NCBI GenBank assembly: GCA_018873225.1
Contig: JAEILZ010000003.1
Coordinates: 806,001-870,000 of the forward strand
Source of the DNA: [Phialemoniopsis] sp. UDSM-2020
Lineage: Eukaryota; Ascomycota; Sordariomycetes; Thyridiales; Thyridiaceae
Reading direction: 5' to 3'
Length of the DNA stretch: 64,000 nt
Below are positions 32,249 to 41,960 of this stretch, one piece after another. The notes under the pieces are model-generated. The model was not told where the DNA came from. It saw only the letters and a program-made list of their open reading frames with translations, and did no database searches. A program made the position numbers and the translations under genes. Within the stretch, counting starts at the first letter, position 1. Every line of letters begins with the position of its first letter.

Positions 32249-33871
32249 CTATCTCAAACGGTGCTTGGGCCCAATCTTCTCCTTGCCGTCCATCCACGGC
32301 CGCAGCACCTCGGGGATGGTGACGGTCATCTCGTTCTCGTCCCAGCCGTTCTCGAGGATGGCGGCCAGCACGCGGGGCACCGCCATGGCCGTGCCGTTGA
32401 CAGTCCAGGGGTACGTCATGTTGCCGTCGATCTTGACGCGCGTGGCGAGCCGGCGCGTCTGGTAGTCGGTGCAGATGCTCGCGCTCGTCACCTCGCCCCA
32501 GCCCTCGCCCTTCTGCTGCCGCCGGCTCGGGAAGAAGGCCTCGATGTCGCACTTGCGCGTGGCCGAGGCGCCGAGGTCGAACGAGGGCATCTCGAGGACG
32601 CGGCAGTGCAGGCCGAGGGAGCCGAGGATCTCGGTCTGCAGGTCGACCATCTCGTCGAAGACCTCGGTGGCGGCCTCCTCGGAGGGGTCGGTCCAGGCGA
32701 AGAGCTCGACTTTTGTGAACTCGTGCACGCGGTACAGGCCCTTTGTGTCGGCGCCGCGGGCGCCGGCCTCGGCGCGGTAGCTGCGCGAGACGCCGACGTG
32801 GCGCGTGGGGAGCTGCGACGCGTCGAGGACGGTCTCGGCCCTCATCCCCGCGAGGGGGATCTCGGCGGTGCCGGCGAGGCAGAGCTCCGGGGCGCCTTCG
32901 CGCTGGTTGCCGATGGTGTAGATCTGCTGCTCGTTGTCCTGGTCGCGGGGCTGGAAGCCGCAGGCGGACGCGATGTGGCTGTAGACCATGCTGGGCGGGG
33001 CGACCTGGGTCCAGCGGGCGCGCGTGGCGGCCGTCAGGGCGTACTGGATGAGGGCCTGCTCGAGCTGGGCGGCCTCGCCGATGAGGTAGTACCAGCCCCA
33101 GCCCGAGGTCCGGGCGGCGCCGGCGAAGTCGAGGATGCCGAGCTCGCTGCCGATGTGAACGTGGGAGCGCCAGACGCGGTCCGAGTCCCGCGGCGTAGGC
33201 TCCGGGTGGTCGTTGATGTAGGAGAGGACGCGATGCTCGCCGCCGCGCGGGGTCTGGTCGCTCGTCAGGTTCGGCATCGTGAAGGCGAGCTGGTCCATCC
33301 GGGTCTGCAGTTCGTCCTCGGCGCGCTCGATGACGGCGAGCTTCTCCTTAACCTCGCGGGCCTCGCCCACGACGTCGTCGCGGGAGCGGTCGCGCAGGGC
33401 CAGGAGGGCCGGGTCCTCGTCGTCGGCCGTCGTGGCCGGGTTGGCGAGGTGCCGGCGCAGGGTGTTGGCGCGCTCGCGCAGGTGCCGCCCCTGGCGCTGC
33501 TGCTCCTGCCACTTCTCGAAGAGGGAGTTGATCATGGCCGGGTGCTTGGCCTGGGTCGGGTAGTTGCGCTCGCGGCAGTTTTGCTCGTGTAGCTCCGGGT
33601 TCTCACGGATGTGGCGCATGTCGACGACGACCTTGGGCGCCGTCGTGGGGCGCTGCGCAGCGAGTGGACCGAGTTGCGCTTCCCTCCAGGGTTTGTCGTA
33701 GGCTATTTTTCTCATGGTCACGGTGTCTGTGTCATCGTCCCGGAGTTGCCTGGAGGGGTGGTATAGTCTGGAAGAGGAGACGGCGATGGTGACCGGCGTC
33801 GTGAGCGGTTGTCGTGGGGAGGGCCGGAGGAGGCATCGCAGACACCGGGCTGGCGCCCTTGCTGTCTTCAT
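32249..33871 (-). CDS. DIA4: Seryl-tRNA synthetase, mitochondrial
   Basis: Class II synthetase that charges mitochondrial tRNA-Ser. Single exon, 540 residues. The N-terminus (MKTARAPARCLRCLLRPSPR) is Arg-rich with no acidic residue, as in a mitochondrial presequence. It is followed by the VVDMRHIRENPELH start of the tRNA-binding coiled-coil arm and a helical hairpin (to about residue 195). The catalytic core shows LCLAGTAEIPLAGM, the motif 2 region SRSYRAEAGARGADTKGLYR with VHEFTKVELF, and the motif 3 region TVNGTAMAVPRVLAAILENG. An extremely GC-rich third-position bias creates a long antisense shadow frame. The cytosolic SerRS would lack the presequence, so I favour the mitochondrial enzyme (yeast Dia4). 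Confidence 0.93.
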   Translation of the reverse strand: MKTARAPARCLRCLLRPSPRQPLTTPVTIAVSSSRLYHPSRQLRDDDTDTVTMRKIAYDKPWREAQLGPLAAQRPTTAPKVVVDMRHIRENPELHEQNCRERNYPTQAKHPAMINSLFEKWQEQQRQGRHLRERANTLRRHLANPATTADDEDPALLALRDRSRDDVVGEAREVKEKLAVIERAEDELQTRMDQLAFTMPNLTSDQTPRGGEHRVLSYINDHPEPTPRDSDRVWRSHVHIGSELGILDFAGAARTSGWGWYYLIGEAAQLEQALIQYALTAATRARWTQVAPPSMVYSHIASACGFQPRDQDNEQQIYTIGNQREGAPELCLAGTAEIPLAGMRAETVLDASQLPTRHVGVSRSYRAEAGARGADTKGLYRVHEFTKVELFAWTDPSEEAATEVFDEMVDLQTEILGSLGLHCRVLEMPSFDLGASATRKCDIEAFFPSRRQQKGEGWGEVTSASICTDYQTRRLATRVKIDGNMTYPWTVNGTAMAVPRVLAAILENGWDENEMTVTIPEVLRPWMDGKEKIGPKHRLR

Positions 33872-34700
33872 GGCGGGTGGCAGGCAATAGTCGTGGGTGA
33901 GAGCGATCCAATTGCGAACTCAATGCATTTGAAGAGTCGCGGTGTGTTCAATTGAGTTTGTTCCTTCTCGTATGCTGAAATCAGATCATATCAGAGTTTC
34001 CCATAATTTTGCCCAGGGAAAGAGACGGGAGGTGGAGCTTGGGCCACCCGGAAGCTCCACCTCCACTCCACCCTACGAAGTACAAGTAACTACAGTACGT
34101 GCATTGCAGATCGACCTCAACTGCTCAGCCTGGAGGCTTCGTTTTTGGGTTGATACAGTTTGGAGGCCAGGCTGGACATCACGTCACATGGATACAACAC
34201 TGATATATAAACTTGATTTGATTGGCACCCGATTTTTCCTTCGTAGTCTGCGTTGTCTTTCTTTTCTCTCTTTCCCAATCTCGCCTCGCCTGAGTGAGAC
34301 CTTTCCGCACCGCCACCATGAACCCTTCTCTGAGCCCGGCTGATGATGCGAAAGTCGCGAAACATCCCTCGCGCAAATTCTCTGACCCAGCAGATGTGCA
34401 CTTCTGGTCCCGGGTACCGTGGAAGGGCAGGAGCCACTGTAGGCCACAGGTGGATACAAAAGGCCAGTTTTCACCTGCCACATCAATACCATATTCTTCC
34501 TCTTTCACATCCTTCCCAGACCAGCCACTAAAAACGCACCTACATGTTACACCTCACCATAGAGAGACTCACATCCATCTCAACCGGCAAAAGCTATCAT
34601 CGCGTCTTGGTCACTCTAAGGCACAATCTAACGGAGACAAAGCACGATGCTGACATCGACATTTCGTTCTCCCGCACCCCTCATTCGACCGGCTACAATC
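33872..34700. other. Intergenic region with a Kozak-context short ORF
   Basis: 830 bp with the mitochondrial SerRS promoter on the left. From about 34240 there is a CT-rich leader-like run leading into the short ORF at 34318-34653, described separately. Nothing else is supported. Confidence 0.5.
34318..34653 (+). CDS. Possible small protein, unrecognised
   Basis: 111 codons starting at an ATG in an ideal context (CGCCACCATGA) after a pyrimidine-rich leader. The translation (MNPSLSPADDAKVAKHPSRK onward) is Ser/His/Lys-rich with no domain, signal peptide or membrane segment. It ends 47 bp before the ATG of the next gene. It could be a real small protein, an upstream frame in that gene's leader, or chance. 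The codons are not GC3-biased like the surrounding housekeeping genes. I recognise no homologue. Confidence 0.3.
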   Translation: MNPSLSPADDAKVAKHPSRKFSDPADVHFWSRVPWKGRSHCRPQVDTKGQFSPATSIPYSSSFTSFPDQPLKTHLHVTPHHRETHIHLNRQKLSSRLGHSKAQSNGDKARC

Positions 34701-35578
34701 ATGGCGCAAGAGCTGGACATACAGATACCATTCTCAACTGTAGCAGAGCTCTTCCAGATCACTGATCATACAGAGCAAGATTTCCTCATCTTCGCAGGTA
34801 AAGCATACAAGTTCCATACCAAGAGAATATTTACTGACTAATTACAGGTGTACATCAGCAAGATCTCAACCTGATAGATCGTCAGAGAACGCAGCATCGC
34901 AGTTTTCGACTTCGACGCTACCATGCAGACACTCATATTCTGGTTATCGTGATACCAAGGGATCTACATGAAGAGCTCCATCTCGGCATCTGGACGCGAT
35001 TTTTCGCTCACCTTGTTCGTCGTGGAAGTGAGCAGAATTGGAGAGCGATGGGCAGTGCTACAAGACGAGCGGCTGGTCATCCTGGAGGAGATGGAGGTGA
35101 AGGCGAGTCTACTGGCGGACCGATTCCAGAACGAGAGCATGAATACGCTTGGCCGACATTTGTTATCGAAGCAGGACGCTCTGAGTCGTTGAGCGAGCTG
35201 CATAACGACATGAAGTGGTGGTTTTCTGCATCCGACCATCATGTCAAAATTGTTCTCCTTTCCAAGTATGATGACAATCAAGATATTATTCTCCTAGAGA
35301 GGTGGGAGGAACAGGCAGACATCAACACTCGATCAGGGGCAACAACGACACGATCAGCAGCACAGTATACTGCCACCCTACAGCCTGTATTACGGCAGAG
35401 TATAACCATCACACGGGATCAAGGGACAAACCCAGAATCATATCAAGTCATTAGTGGTGCATTGGTTCTGTCGTTCAAGCTGCTCTTCCTTCGAGATCCG
35501 TTGCCAGGCGAGGGGGACATCATCGTGAGCACCCAAGAGTTGGAGGATTGGGCGAGAAGAGTTTGGCTCTATGTCTGA
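34701..35578 (+). CDS. Fungal-specific protein, possibly PD-(D/E)XK-like fold, unknown function
   Basis: Two exons: 34701-34797 and 34848-35578, with a 50-bp intron (GTAAAG donor, CTAAT branch, ACAG acceptor), giving 275 residues. The N-terminal block IQIPFSTVAELFQITDHTEQ, then FAGVHQQDLNLIDRQRTQHR, leads to HILVIVIPRDLHEELH. The best-conserved-looking region is AWPTFVIEAGRSESLSELHN, then DMKWWFSASDHHVKIVLLSK, then IILLERWEEQ, and a C-terminal ALVLSFKLLFLRDPLPGEGD. From memory this is a large orphan family in sordariomycete accessory genomes. The strand with an acidic residue in IEAG and the later VKIVLL strand suggest a restriction-endonuclease-like fold, which is only inference. Codon use is AT-richer than in its neighbours. 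Confidence 0.7.
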
Positions 35579-35604
35579 CATCATATAATACACTGGTTTG
35601 ATGA

Positions 35605-36513
35605 GTGCACAATCGGATGGATTGGCAGTGTTGTGAGTCGTTTATGACAGAGGAAGCTCCAGCCGACATATGGTCGAGAGCCCAATCGACAAGGCTCGAC
35701 TGGGGCGCTGCAGTCAGTGAGTTCATCGTGCGCGACATAACCTTTGAAAGCGATACGTTCCCAGCTATCGCGGGGGTGGCTCGACGTATCGCCGAGCAGA
35801 CGCACCGTACCTATTGCGCCGGAGTCTGGATCGAAGACTTTGTTCACGACTTGCTTTGGCTGGGTTACGGCAACAGAAAAGAAAGAAGAGAGTCCTTCGT
35901 CGCTCCGAGCTTTTCCTGGGCAGCAGAGACCGGTGTCACTAATCTCATGCCCAACACATATGACAAACGCTCATGGGTTGCAAAGTGCATAGATCATGGA
36001 TATGAACTATGCGAGACTACCCGAGACCAGTATGGAGCCATACAAAGTGCATTCCTCACAGTGCACGGCGCCATAATTCGCATAAATCTCCTCACAGAGG
36101 ACCTTGATTACCAGTCAGGCGGCACTCTGGCTAGGCCAAAAGAAGGCAGTTTCTCTTTGCTGTCGGGCTATCTTGACCATGCCAAGTCATGGAGTGGTCA
36201 TCAAATCAACCTCGAAGATGTCTTCTTCCTCATGTTATGCAAGGGAGAAGTACCAGAGTCGGACTCTACGGACGCATCCAGTATTGCGCCCTACTATCGT
36301 TCTTTGCATGGGCTTGTCCTAGTGCGCAAGAAGTCAACATTCGCGGACACTGGTCTATCACAATTCAGTCGCATTGGTTATGGCAGAATAGAATTCGAGC
36401 ACACACTGGAGTACAGGTGTAGGAAGATGTCGTATGACCATAGTCAAGTAGACGTATACCTTCGCTTTCTAGATGACGTTCTGCAAGACAAACAGGCCGT
36501 CGTTCTGGTCTAG
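35605..36513 (+). pseudogene. HET-type protein remnant lacking the HET domain
   Basis: The frame is open from 35605, directly after an in-frame TGA at 35602, to TAG at 36511; the first ATG is 35617, giving 298 residues. The sequence matches the post-HET C-terminal half of heterokaryon-incompatibility family proteins: MDWQCCESFM, then DITFESDTFPAIAGVARRIA, CAGVWIEDFVHDLLW and ESFVAPSFSWAAETG. Normally an upstream HET domain of roughly 150 residues and the RAWTLQE motif precede this part; here only the gene at 34701 lies upstream, 27 bp away, in a different family. I read it as an N-terminally truncated copy with a preserved frame. It could still be expressed as a short protein. No frameshift is visible inside it. 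Confidence 0.6.
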
Positions 36514-36892
36514 TTTTGCAGCAGCAGCCATGGACGAAGGTTGTCTACAATGAGGAGGTATCTCGGGATTGACCGTGGTAGCGTGCCTTATCCGCCCGCA
36601 CCTTTGGTCTCGATGGTGGGGTTGACAGTGCTGATCAGCCAGGGCGGATCGGATGTGCCCCGCGCGGATAGAAACGGAACAGTGGCGAGACTGTGCCGGC
36701 CTCGGTCGCTAACTTGAACTTCGTCTCTCCGGCCTCGGGATATAACCGTGTCGCAAACCTCGATCAAAATCTTAGGCTCGACGTTAACCCCCTGGCCGAA
36801 TAAGAAAATCCCATCTGCCTCGCCCACAAATCGATCAACCTCCCGAGCACCTACCCCGCCAACAACACCCGTCCGTCCGTCCGTCCGCAACC
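36514..36892. other. Intergenic region upstream of BNA6
   Basis: 379 bp, with the BNA6 promoter and leader. A CCGT tetranucleotide repeat sits at 36869-36886 just before the start codon. No ORF is supported. Confidence 0.55.
36869..36886. repeat. CCGT tetranucleotide repeat in BNA6 leader
   Basis: Four to five copies of CCGT ending 6 nt before the BNA6 ATG, inside the inferred 5' UTR. Confidence 0.7.
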
Positions 36893-37848
36893 ATGTCCGC
36901 CGTGCCCCTCACGCCCCTCGAGCACGGCAACCTCGCCCACCTCCTGCCCCCTTCGTGGAAGACCTCGATCACCGCCTGGCTCGCCGAGGACACCCCGTCC
37001 TTCGACTACGGCGGCTTCGTCGTCGGCGAGCACGTCCGCTCCGCCACCTTGTGGGGCAAGTCGGCCGGCGTGCTCGCGGGCGTGCCCTTCTTCGACGAGG
37101 TGTTCGCGCAGACCGGCTGCGCCGTCGAGTGGCACACGACCGAGGGCCAGTCCATCGCCGCGGGCAGCAAGACCAAGATGGCCACCGTCACGGGGCCCGT
37201 CCGGGGAATTCTCCTAGGTGAGCGCGTCGCGCTCAACATACTGGCCCGCTGCTCGGGGGTGGCGAGCCGCACGCGCGATGTGGTCGCGAGCCTGCGGGGC
37301 GCCGGGTACCAGGGCCAGGTCGCCGGCACGAGGAAGACGACGCCCGGGTTCCGCCTGGTGGAGAAGTACGGCATGCTGGTCGGCGGGGCCGACGCGCACC
37401 GCATGGACCTGAGCTCGATGATCATGCTCAAGGACAACCACGTGTGGAGCCGGGGCAGCATTTCCGACGCCGTGGCGGCGGCCAAGAGCGTCGGCGGGTT
37501 CAGCTTGAAGGTCGAGGTGGAGGTGCAGAGCGAGGCCGAGGCGGACGAGGCCATCGGCGCTGGGGCCGACGTCGTCATGCTCGACAACTTCACGGGCGAT
37601 GGGGTGAAGGTCGCGGCGCGCAGCATCCGGGAGAGGTGGGCGGGCAAGAAGCAGTTCTTGCTCGAGGTGTCGGGTGGGCTGACGGCGGACAATGTGGAGG
37701 GTTATGTGTGCAATGGTATGTTATTCACTGGCCGACTACGTGATGGCTACGTTGAACTGACCTTTTTCTAGATATCGATATCGTGTCTACGAGCTATATT
37801 CACCAGGGCGTGCCGCACATTGACTTTTCGCTCAAGATCAACGTTTAA
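36893..37848 (+). CDS. BNA6: Quinolinate phosphoribosyltransferase (nicotinate-nucleotide pyrophosphorylase)
   Basis: Converts quinolinate and PRPP to nicotinate mononucleotide, CO2 and pyrophosphate in de novo NAD synthesis (kynurenine pathway). Two exons: 36893-37715 and 37772-37848, with a 56-bp intron, giving 299 residues, close to the usual length. Visible blocks are the N-terminal LAEDTPSFDYGGFVVGE, GERVALNILARCSGVASRTR, the substrate-binding GTRKTTPGFRLVEKYGMLVGG (Thr146-Arg154 core), HRMDLSSMIMLKDNHV, VEVEVQSEAEADEAIGAGAD with VMLDNF, and LEVSGGLTADNV. After the intron comes DIDIVSTSYIHQGVPHIDFS. The start context is CAACCATGT. The GC3 bias is high. The other kynurenine-pathway genes are not here. 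Confidence 0.95.
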
Positions 37849-39182
37849 GGCTGGCACCTCAAGCTTGGGGACGGGCAGGTTTTGGCGTTTCAAGACCAAA
37901 AAGCGTTGTCTACTTGGAGCATCTGTACATTATGTCTGAAGCATTGCGCATGGAATAGAGCCATTTTTTGTGCAACAGAGGGACAAGCAGAGGCTGGCTG
38001 CAGCATCTCGGTGCAGGTCAGCCACTCAGCCAACACCTGGGCTGAAGACTTCTGGGCGCTGTCGTGCAACCTGACGTGGGCTGCTAGCAAGCGCAAATGA
38101 AACCACACCACGTCCCCTCGGGTCAATAGGCTGTCAGACAGAGCCGGCCGAGCCAAAAGGAGGAAGATTTCGCGACAGCCCAATGTCTGCAAACTGTCGG
38201 AGCTGAGAGATGGTGGCCGTTGGTGTCTATAGCTGCTAATCTGCTTGCCTCGACGAGTATGAATCACACCAAACTGTACTACACATAGCCAATCACTTTT
38301 CGACTGCTCCTTTGCCGGCCGGTTCCGAGTAGAACAAGTTGCTCCCCATACCACAAAGTTTCTTTCGGTGTGCAGATCTCTCTATGGAGTACCGCCGAGA
38401 CTGTGGGGATATGTCGCTCTTTGCCTCGAAACGGTGTGCTATGTCATACCGCAGCGAAAGGACAGAAAGGGATCTGAATCAGTGTCCCAAAAACACTATT
38501 TTTGGGTAACTTGAGGCTGTGGAATGAAGGAAGAAACAGTGAGTTTGCTCCTCTAGTCAGGGGCAGCTGGGCAAGTTGTCTACTTCGAATGGTCATCAGA
38601 GAGCGCGGGTATCCTTACCGCATTCACAAAGGCGGCTTGGAATGCTGGGCTGGTGTCGCACAGTCACATTCCTCGATTCCTTGGTAGCGACGACACGCAA
38701 GTCGATACGCAATCCACGGAGATATATACACATCAGGAAGAAGAGAAATCATTGAGAAATGTTGTTGATACTAATGTTATTCTCCAAGAATGAATTGGAG
38801 ATCGAAGGAGGAAATCTCCATCCTGATTTCCCTTTCGAGGAGAGCTGTCCCCGCATGATTGGGTGGTGCGAACGAGTAGTTACAGACAGAAGCAAGCATG
38901 TGAAGAGCACGGCAGAGAGGTCTTGGCGCCCAGACCCTGGGTCCAGACCTTGGCCGCATGGCACTTCCACTTACCGGCGCCAGATTGATCGAGCGTTTGT
39001 ATCAAGATGTCTAGAACTGCCCCGAGCTGGGCGCATTGCCTCCCTACATCTTTCTCCGCACTTTGGCCCCTCCAATGTTCTCATCTACCTTTGATTGTCA
39101 TGCGGCATTGCACATCATCTATTTCGGGAAACACCTGCGGCTGGAGAGAGCAAAGGGTCTACTGCCGTGGCTGCTTGCGTCA

Positions 39183-39200
39183 GATTGATTGATTGATTGA
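39183..39200. repeat. ATTG tetranucleotide repeat
   Basis: Four tandem copies of ATTG within the large gene-free region; a simple microsatellite. Confidence 0.7.
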
Positions 39201-41334
39201 CAGACCACAATTTGAGGGAGAGTTTGCCGATCCGTGCAGGAAGGGTCTCAAGAACTGCTGCTTGCTGCAACCAATCCGCTTGCCTCAAACTCATTGACTC
39301 TTGCAGATGAGAGAGTTTTACGCAGACGTTGGGGCCGAGTCAGCAACGAGGCGTTCCGCCTCCCGATAAGGGGGGCCGTCGACTAACAAAGGCAACTTGA
39401 AGTACCTTTTGCTGACCGGGCATGCCAGAGGACGCCCGACACGCCTGGAATTCGGTGAACCTTATTGGATGCGGCGCTCGTAACGGGCTCCTCGTGGGAG
39501 TTGGCTCTGATGGCTTCTCCCTGGCATGTTTTCCTCGTCAATGTATCCGTCATCTTCACCTTCCTCCTATGACCTAACGTACCGAGGATGCAATACTCGT
39601 AAAACTCAATTTGGGTTCACGCGACAGGCCTCCTGTCCCCGTCACGTCAGGTTGATGCCAAGGGTAGGGCCCGGAGCCGCGCCTGATCTGATCCGACAAC
39701 CTGGTCCCCTCGCCTACGATGATGTGGGCTGGCTGCCGGGGGAGCGCTGTCTTTTCTTGCAGCTCGTATTGCACAATCACAGCTAGCTAGGTAGCCTCTT
39801 GACAATAACAAGTCAGCCCAGTCATCAAAGGGCAAAAAAAAACAAAATCTCGTCTTCGCGTCTTGCGCTAAAGCATACAGCTGTGATAGCGTCGCTCTAT
39901 TTATCTAAGGTCCCTCCCTGGGAAGTAGTGGCCGCGCCGGAGCTAATTGCTAGCAAAGCTGGGAGGAAATAGCCACAAGAACACGACCCACGTCATTATG
40001 GGCTGGCCAGCTGCGTGCTATGTTCGGGATGGGGCGTGTGCAGAAGTTAACTACCTACTTCGTAACTGTGAAAGTATGTCGATTCGCAAGGTTGCGTGGG
40101 GGCCACTCTGTGGACCATTTTGCGGAACCCCCATGAATCCGGATACGACTCGAGAGTCAGGTAGATTGGGGGACTGAAGTCTAAAGTCATGCCCTCCTGG
40201 TGTAGCCGGCGAGACATGCATCTCCTTACTCTGACATTCATGTACATAGGTACTGTAGGTGTTTTGCTGTAGCTGGAATTGCACAGCCAGAAAGCCGTCG
40301 TCATCCTCGATGCTAGGTACCTATGTAGTTGCTTGACATGGAATCTGCATCGAGTGTCTGATTAGCGTCGGGGAGGGCTGCCATGGAGTGCGAGTTAAAG
40401 AAGTTGGAAACCCATTACACGCACCCTCGCTCCATTCCTGGAAGGGTGGCTGCAGCGAAGGCGTTCGGCAAAGCCCACCTAGTCAATGTTTCATCTCAAG
40501 ACCTCTGTCGTACTTGGCCTGCCTTGGATTAAAAGCGCCATCCGCCGTCATTTTTTGGCCATGCGCTGCTAGGTTTGGAGCTGGGCTTTTTTGCTGACTG
40601 TATTATTTCTTCTTTCTTGCTCGAAGCCAATTTCCCTCTTATCTCGACAAGCCCGGAAAAAAAAGAGGGACGAGCGACCACGTTGACATACCAGACGTAT
40701 TCGTTTGATACTCGAATACTCGGAATCCCCCCTGCCTATCCGTTGGTCAGGGGTGTCATCACCGCCTCCCTGCAGCACGCGTGCGAATCCATTCTCCACG
40801 TCCCTCATCTCATCTACCTACGACGGCTCCAGGGCCCTTCAGCACCAAGTGTGTGCGTGCTGAAACGCTGAAACGCGGCTTCAGCGTCCTGCGGTACTGG
40901 GAAGGGATCGGCGAAGATCCCCTGGTGAGGCACTTCTTGGCACAGATCCGGTGTCTGGCTTCGGTGCTTCTACAGGTCGGCTTGGCTGGGAAATAAGAGG
41001 CTCCATCTTGTATGATCTGCAGCCCCACGCATTTACCCGTGCCTATCCAAATCAAGATCCCGTTTTGCTGGCGTTTGTCGCTATTGCTTTTTTGGTGGCT
41101 TGCTGTCTAAAATCCTCTTTTACCTGAAGTGAGTAGCTTCTTTGCTTATTGTTTGCACGAGGTAGACAAGACGGACAGAGACTACTTTGGCTAGAGAGTT
41201 TGTGGTGGATTGGCAAGGATCCGCAGTGCGTGTCAGTTCAGCTTATTGCGACAACGCTATTTTCCATTTCCATGTACATTTTTATGGATTCCCATTTTAC
41301 GCTTCAAAGCCTCCTCCTTGTCGCCAGCTACTCC

Positions 41335-41570
41335 GTAAGGTACTAGCTGACGGAGACATTGGTTGACGCGCTCATCAGCACTTCACCTCACTACACTGCA
41401 CTGCACTGCACTTGCTTTGCCCCGCCGATTGCAGATTATTTCCCTTTCCTTTTTCTCCTTCACATACTATCTATTTGTCTATCTATCCCTGGCCGTTTCC
41501 TTTGGCTTGTGTATTTTCCCTATCAATTCTCTCATGCTGACTTCTTTTTTCTCTTTTCTTCTCTTTGCAG
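41335..41570 (+). other. Probable 5' UTR intron of the Och1-like gene
   Basis: A GTAAGG donor at 41335 and a textbook 3' splice site (GCTGAC branch, long T/C tract, TTTGCAG) ending at 41570, about 390 bp before the ATG of the mannosyltransferase. No coding frame is interrupted, so it would be a leader intron. The transcript start is unknown. Confidence 0.45.
41390..41413. repeat. ACTGC pentanucleotide repeat
   Basis: Several near-tandem ACTGC copies in the leader or promoter of the Och1-like gene, inside the inferred leader intron. Confidence 0.6.
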
Positions 41571-41960
41571 TCGGAATCTTCGGTCGCGATAATTCACCTT
41601 TCGGCAGAGACTGTTAGTGAACGCCCGTTTGTGGTTGAGGCGCGAACGTCCATTCCTTAAGCAACCCTCGTCGAGAAAAAAGACAGGTGCCAGGGGGGCC
41701 CAGACCACGCTGACGACGCCCCTTTTCGACGTCATCCTGCGTTCCCTGCCTCGATTGGGCCACGAATTCGGAAAAGGGTCGGCCGCAAACAACCAATTCA
41801 CAGCCTCAACGCAGCTTGCCACAGCTCCTCCATAGGAACTCCCTCCAAGCTTTCCTGGAGCCTTTGGTGGTATCCAGCAGCATATAGCGACCACTATTCT
41901 CCATTTTCTTTTTTCTTGCTATCTCAAAAGCTATCTCCTAATTCAGAGGAGGCTTTCGAG

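Larger units (their letters stand above)
37849..41960. other. Gene-free intergenic region (4.1 kb)
   Basis: The longest gap in the window. Open frames on both strands (for example minus 37890-38354) lack domains and splice support. There is a GATT repeat at 39183-39200 and an ACTGC repeat at 41390-41413. Pyrimidine-rich, leader-like sequence covers 41390-41600, including a probable 5' UTR intron. No tRNA, transposon or rRNA was recognised. Confidence 0.5.

Noticed and set aside
32195..33592. Plus-strand 465-codon open frame opposite mitochondrial SerRS
   Set aside because: Shadow of the GC-biased third positions of the SerRS gene; the translation is Gly/Arg/Val-rich with no domain, while the minus strand has all class II motifs.
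34949..35578. Orphan-family protein as a single-exon frame starting at a GTG
   Set aside because: Splicing to the exon at 34701 supplies an ATG and a conserved N-terminal block, so the short model was dropped.
37890..38354. Minus-strand 154-codon open frame in the 4.1 kb gap
   Set aside because: No domain, poor start context, random-looking composition; treated as chance.
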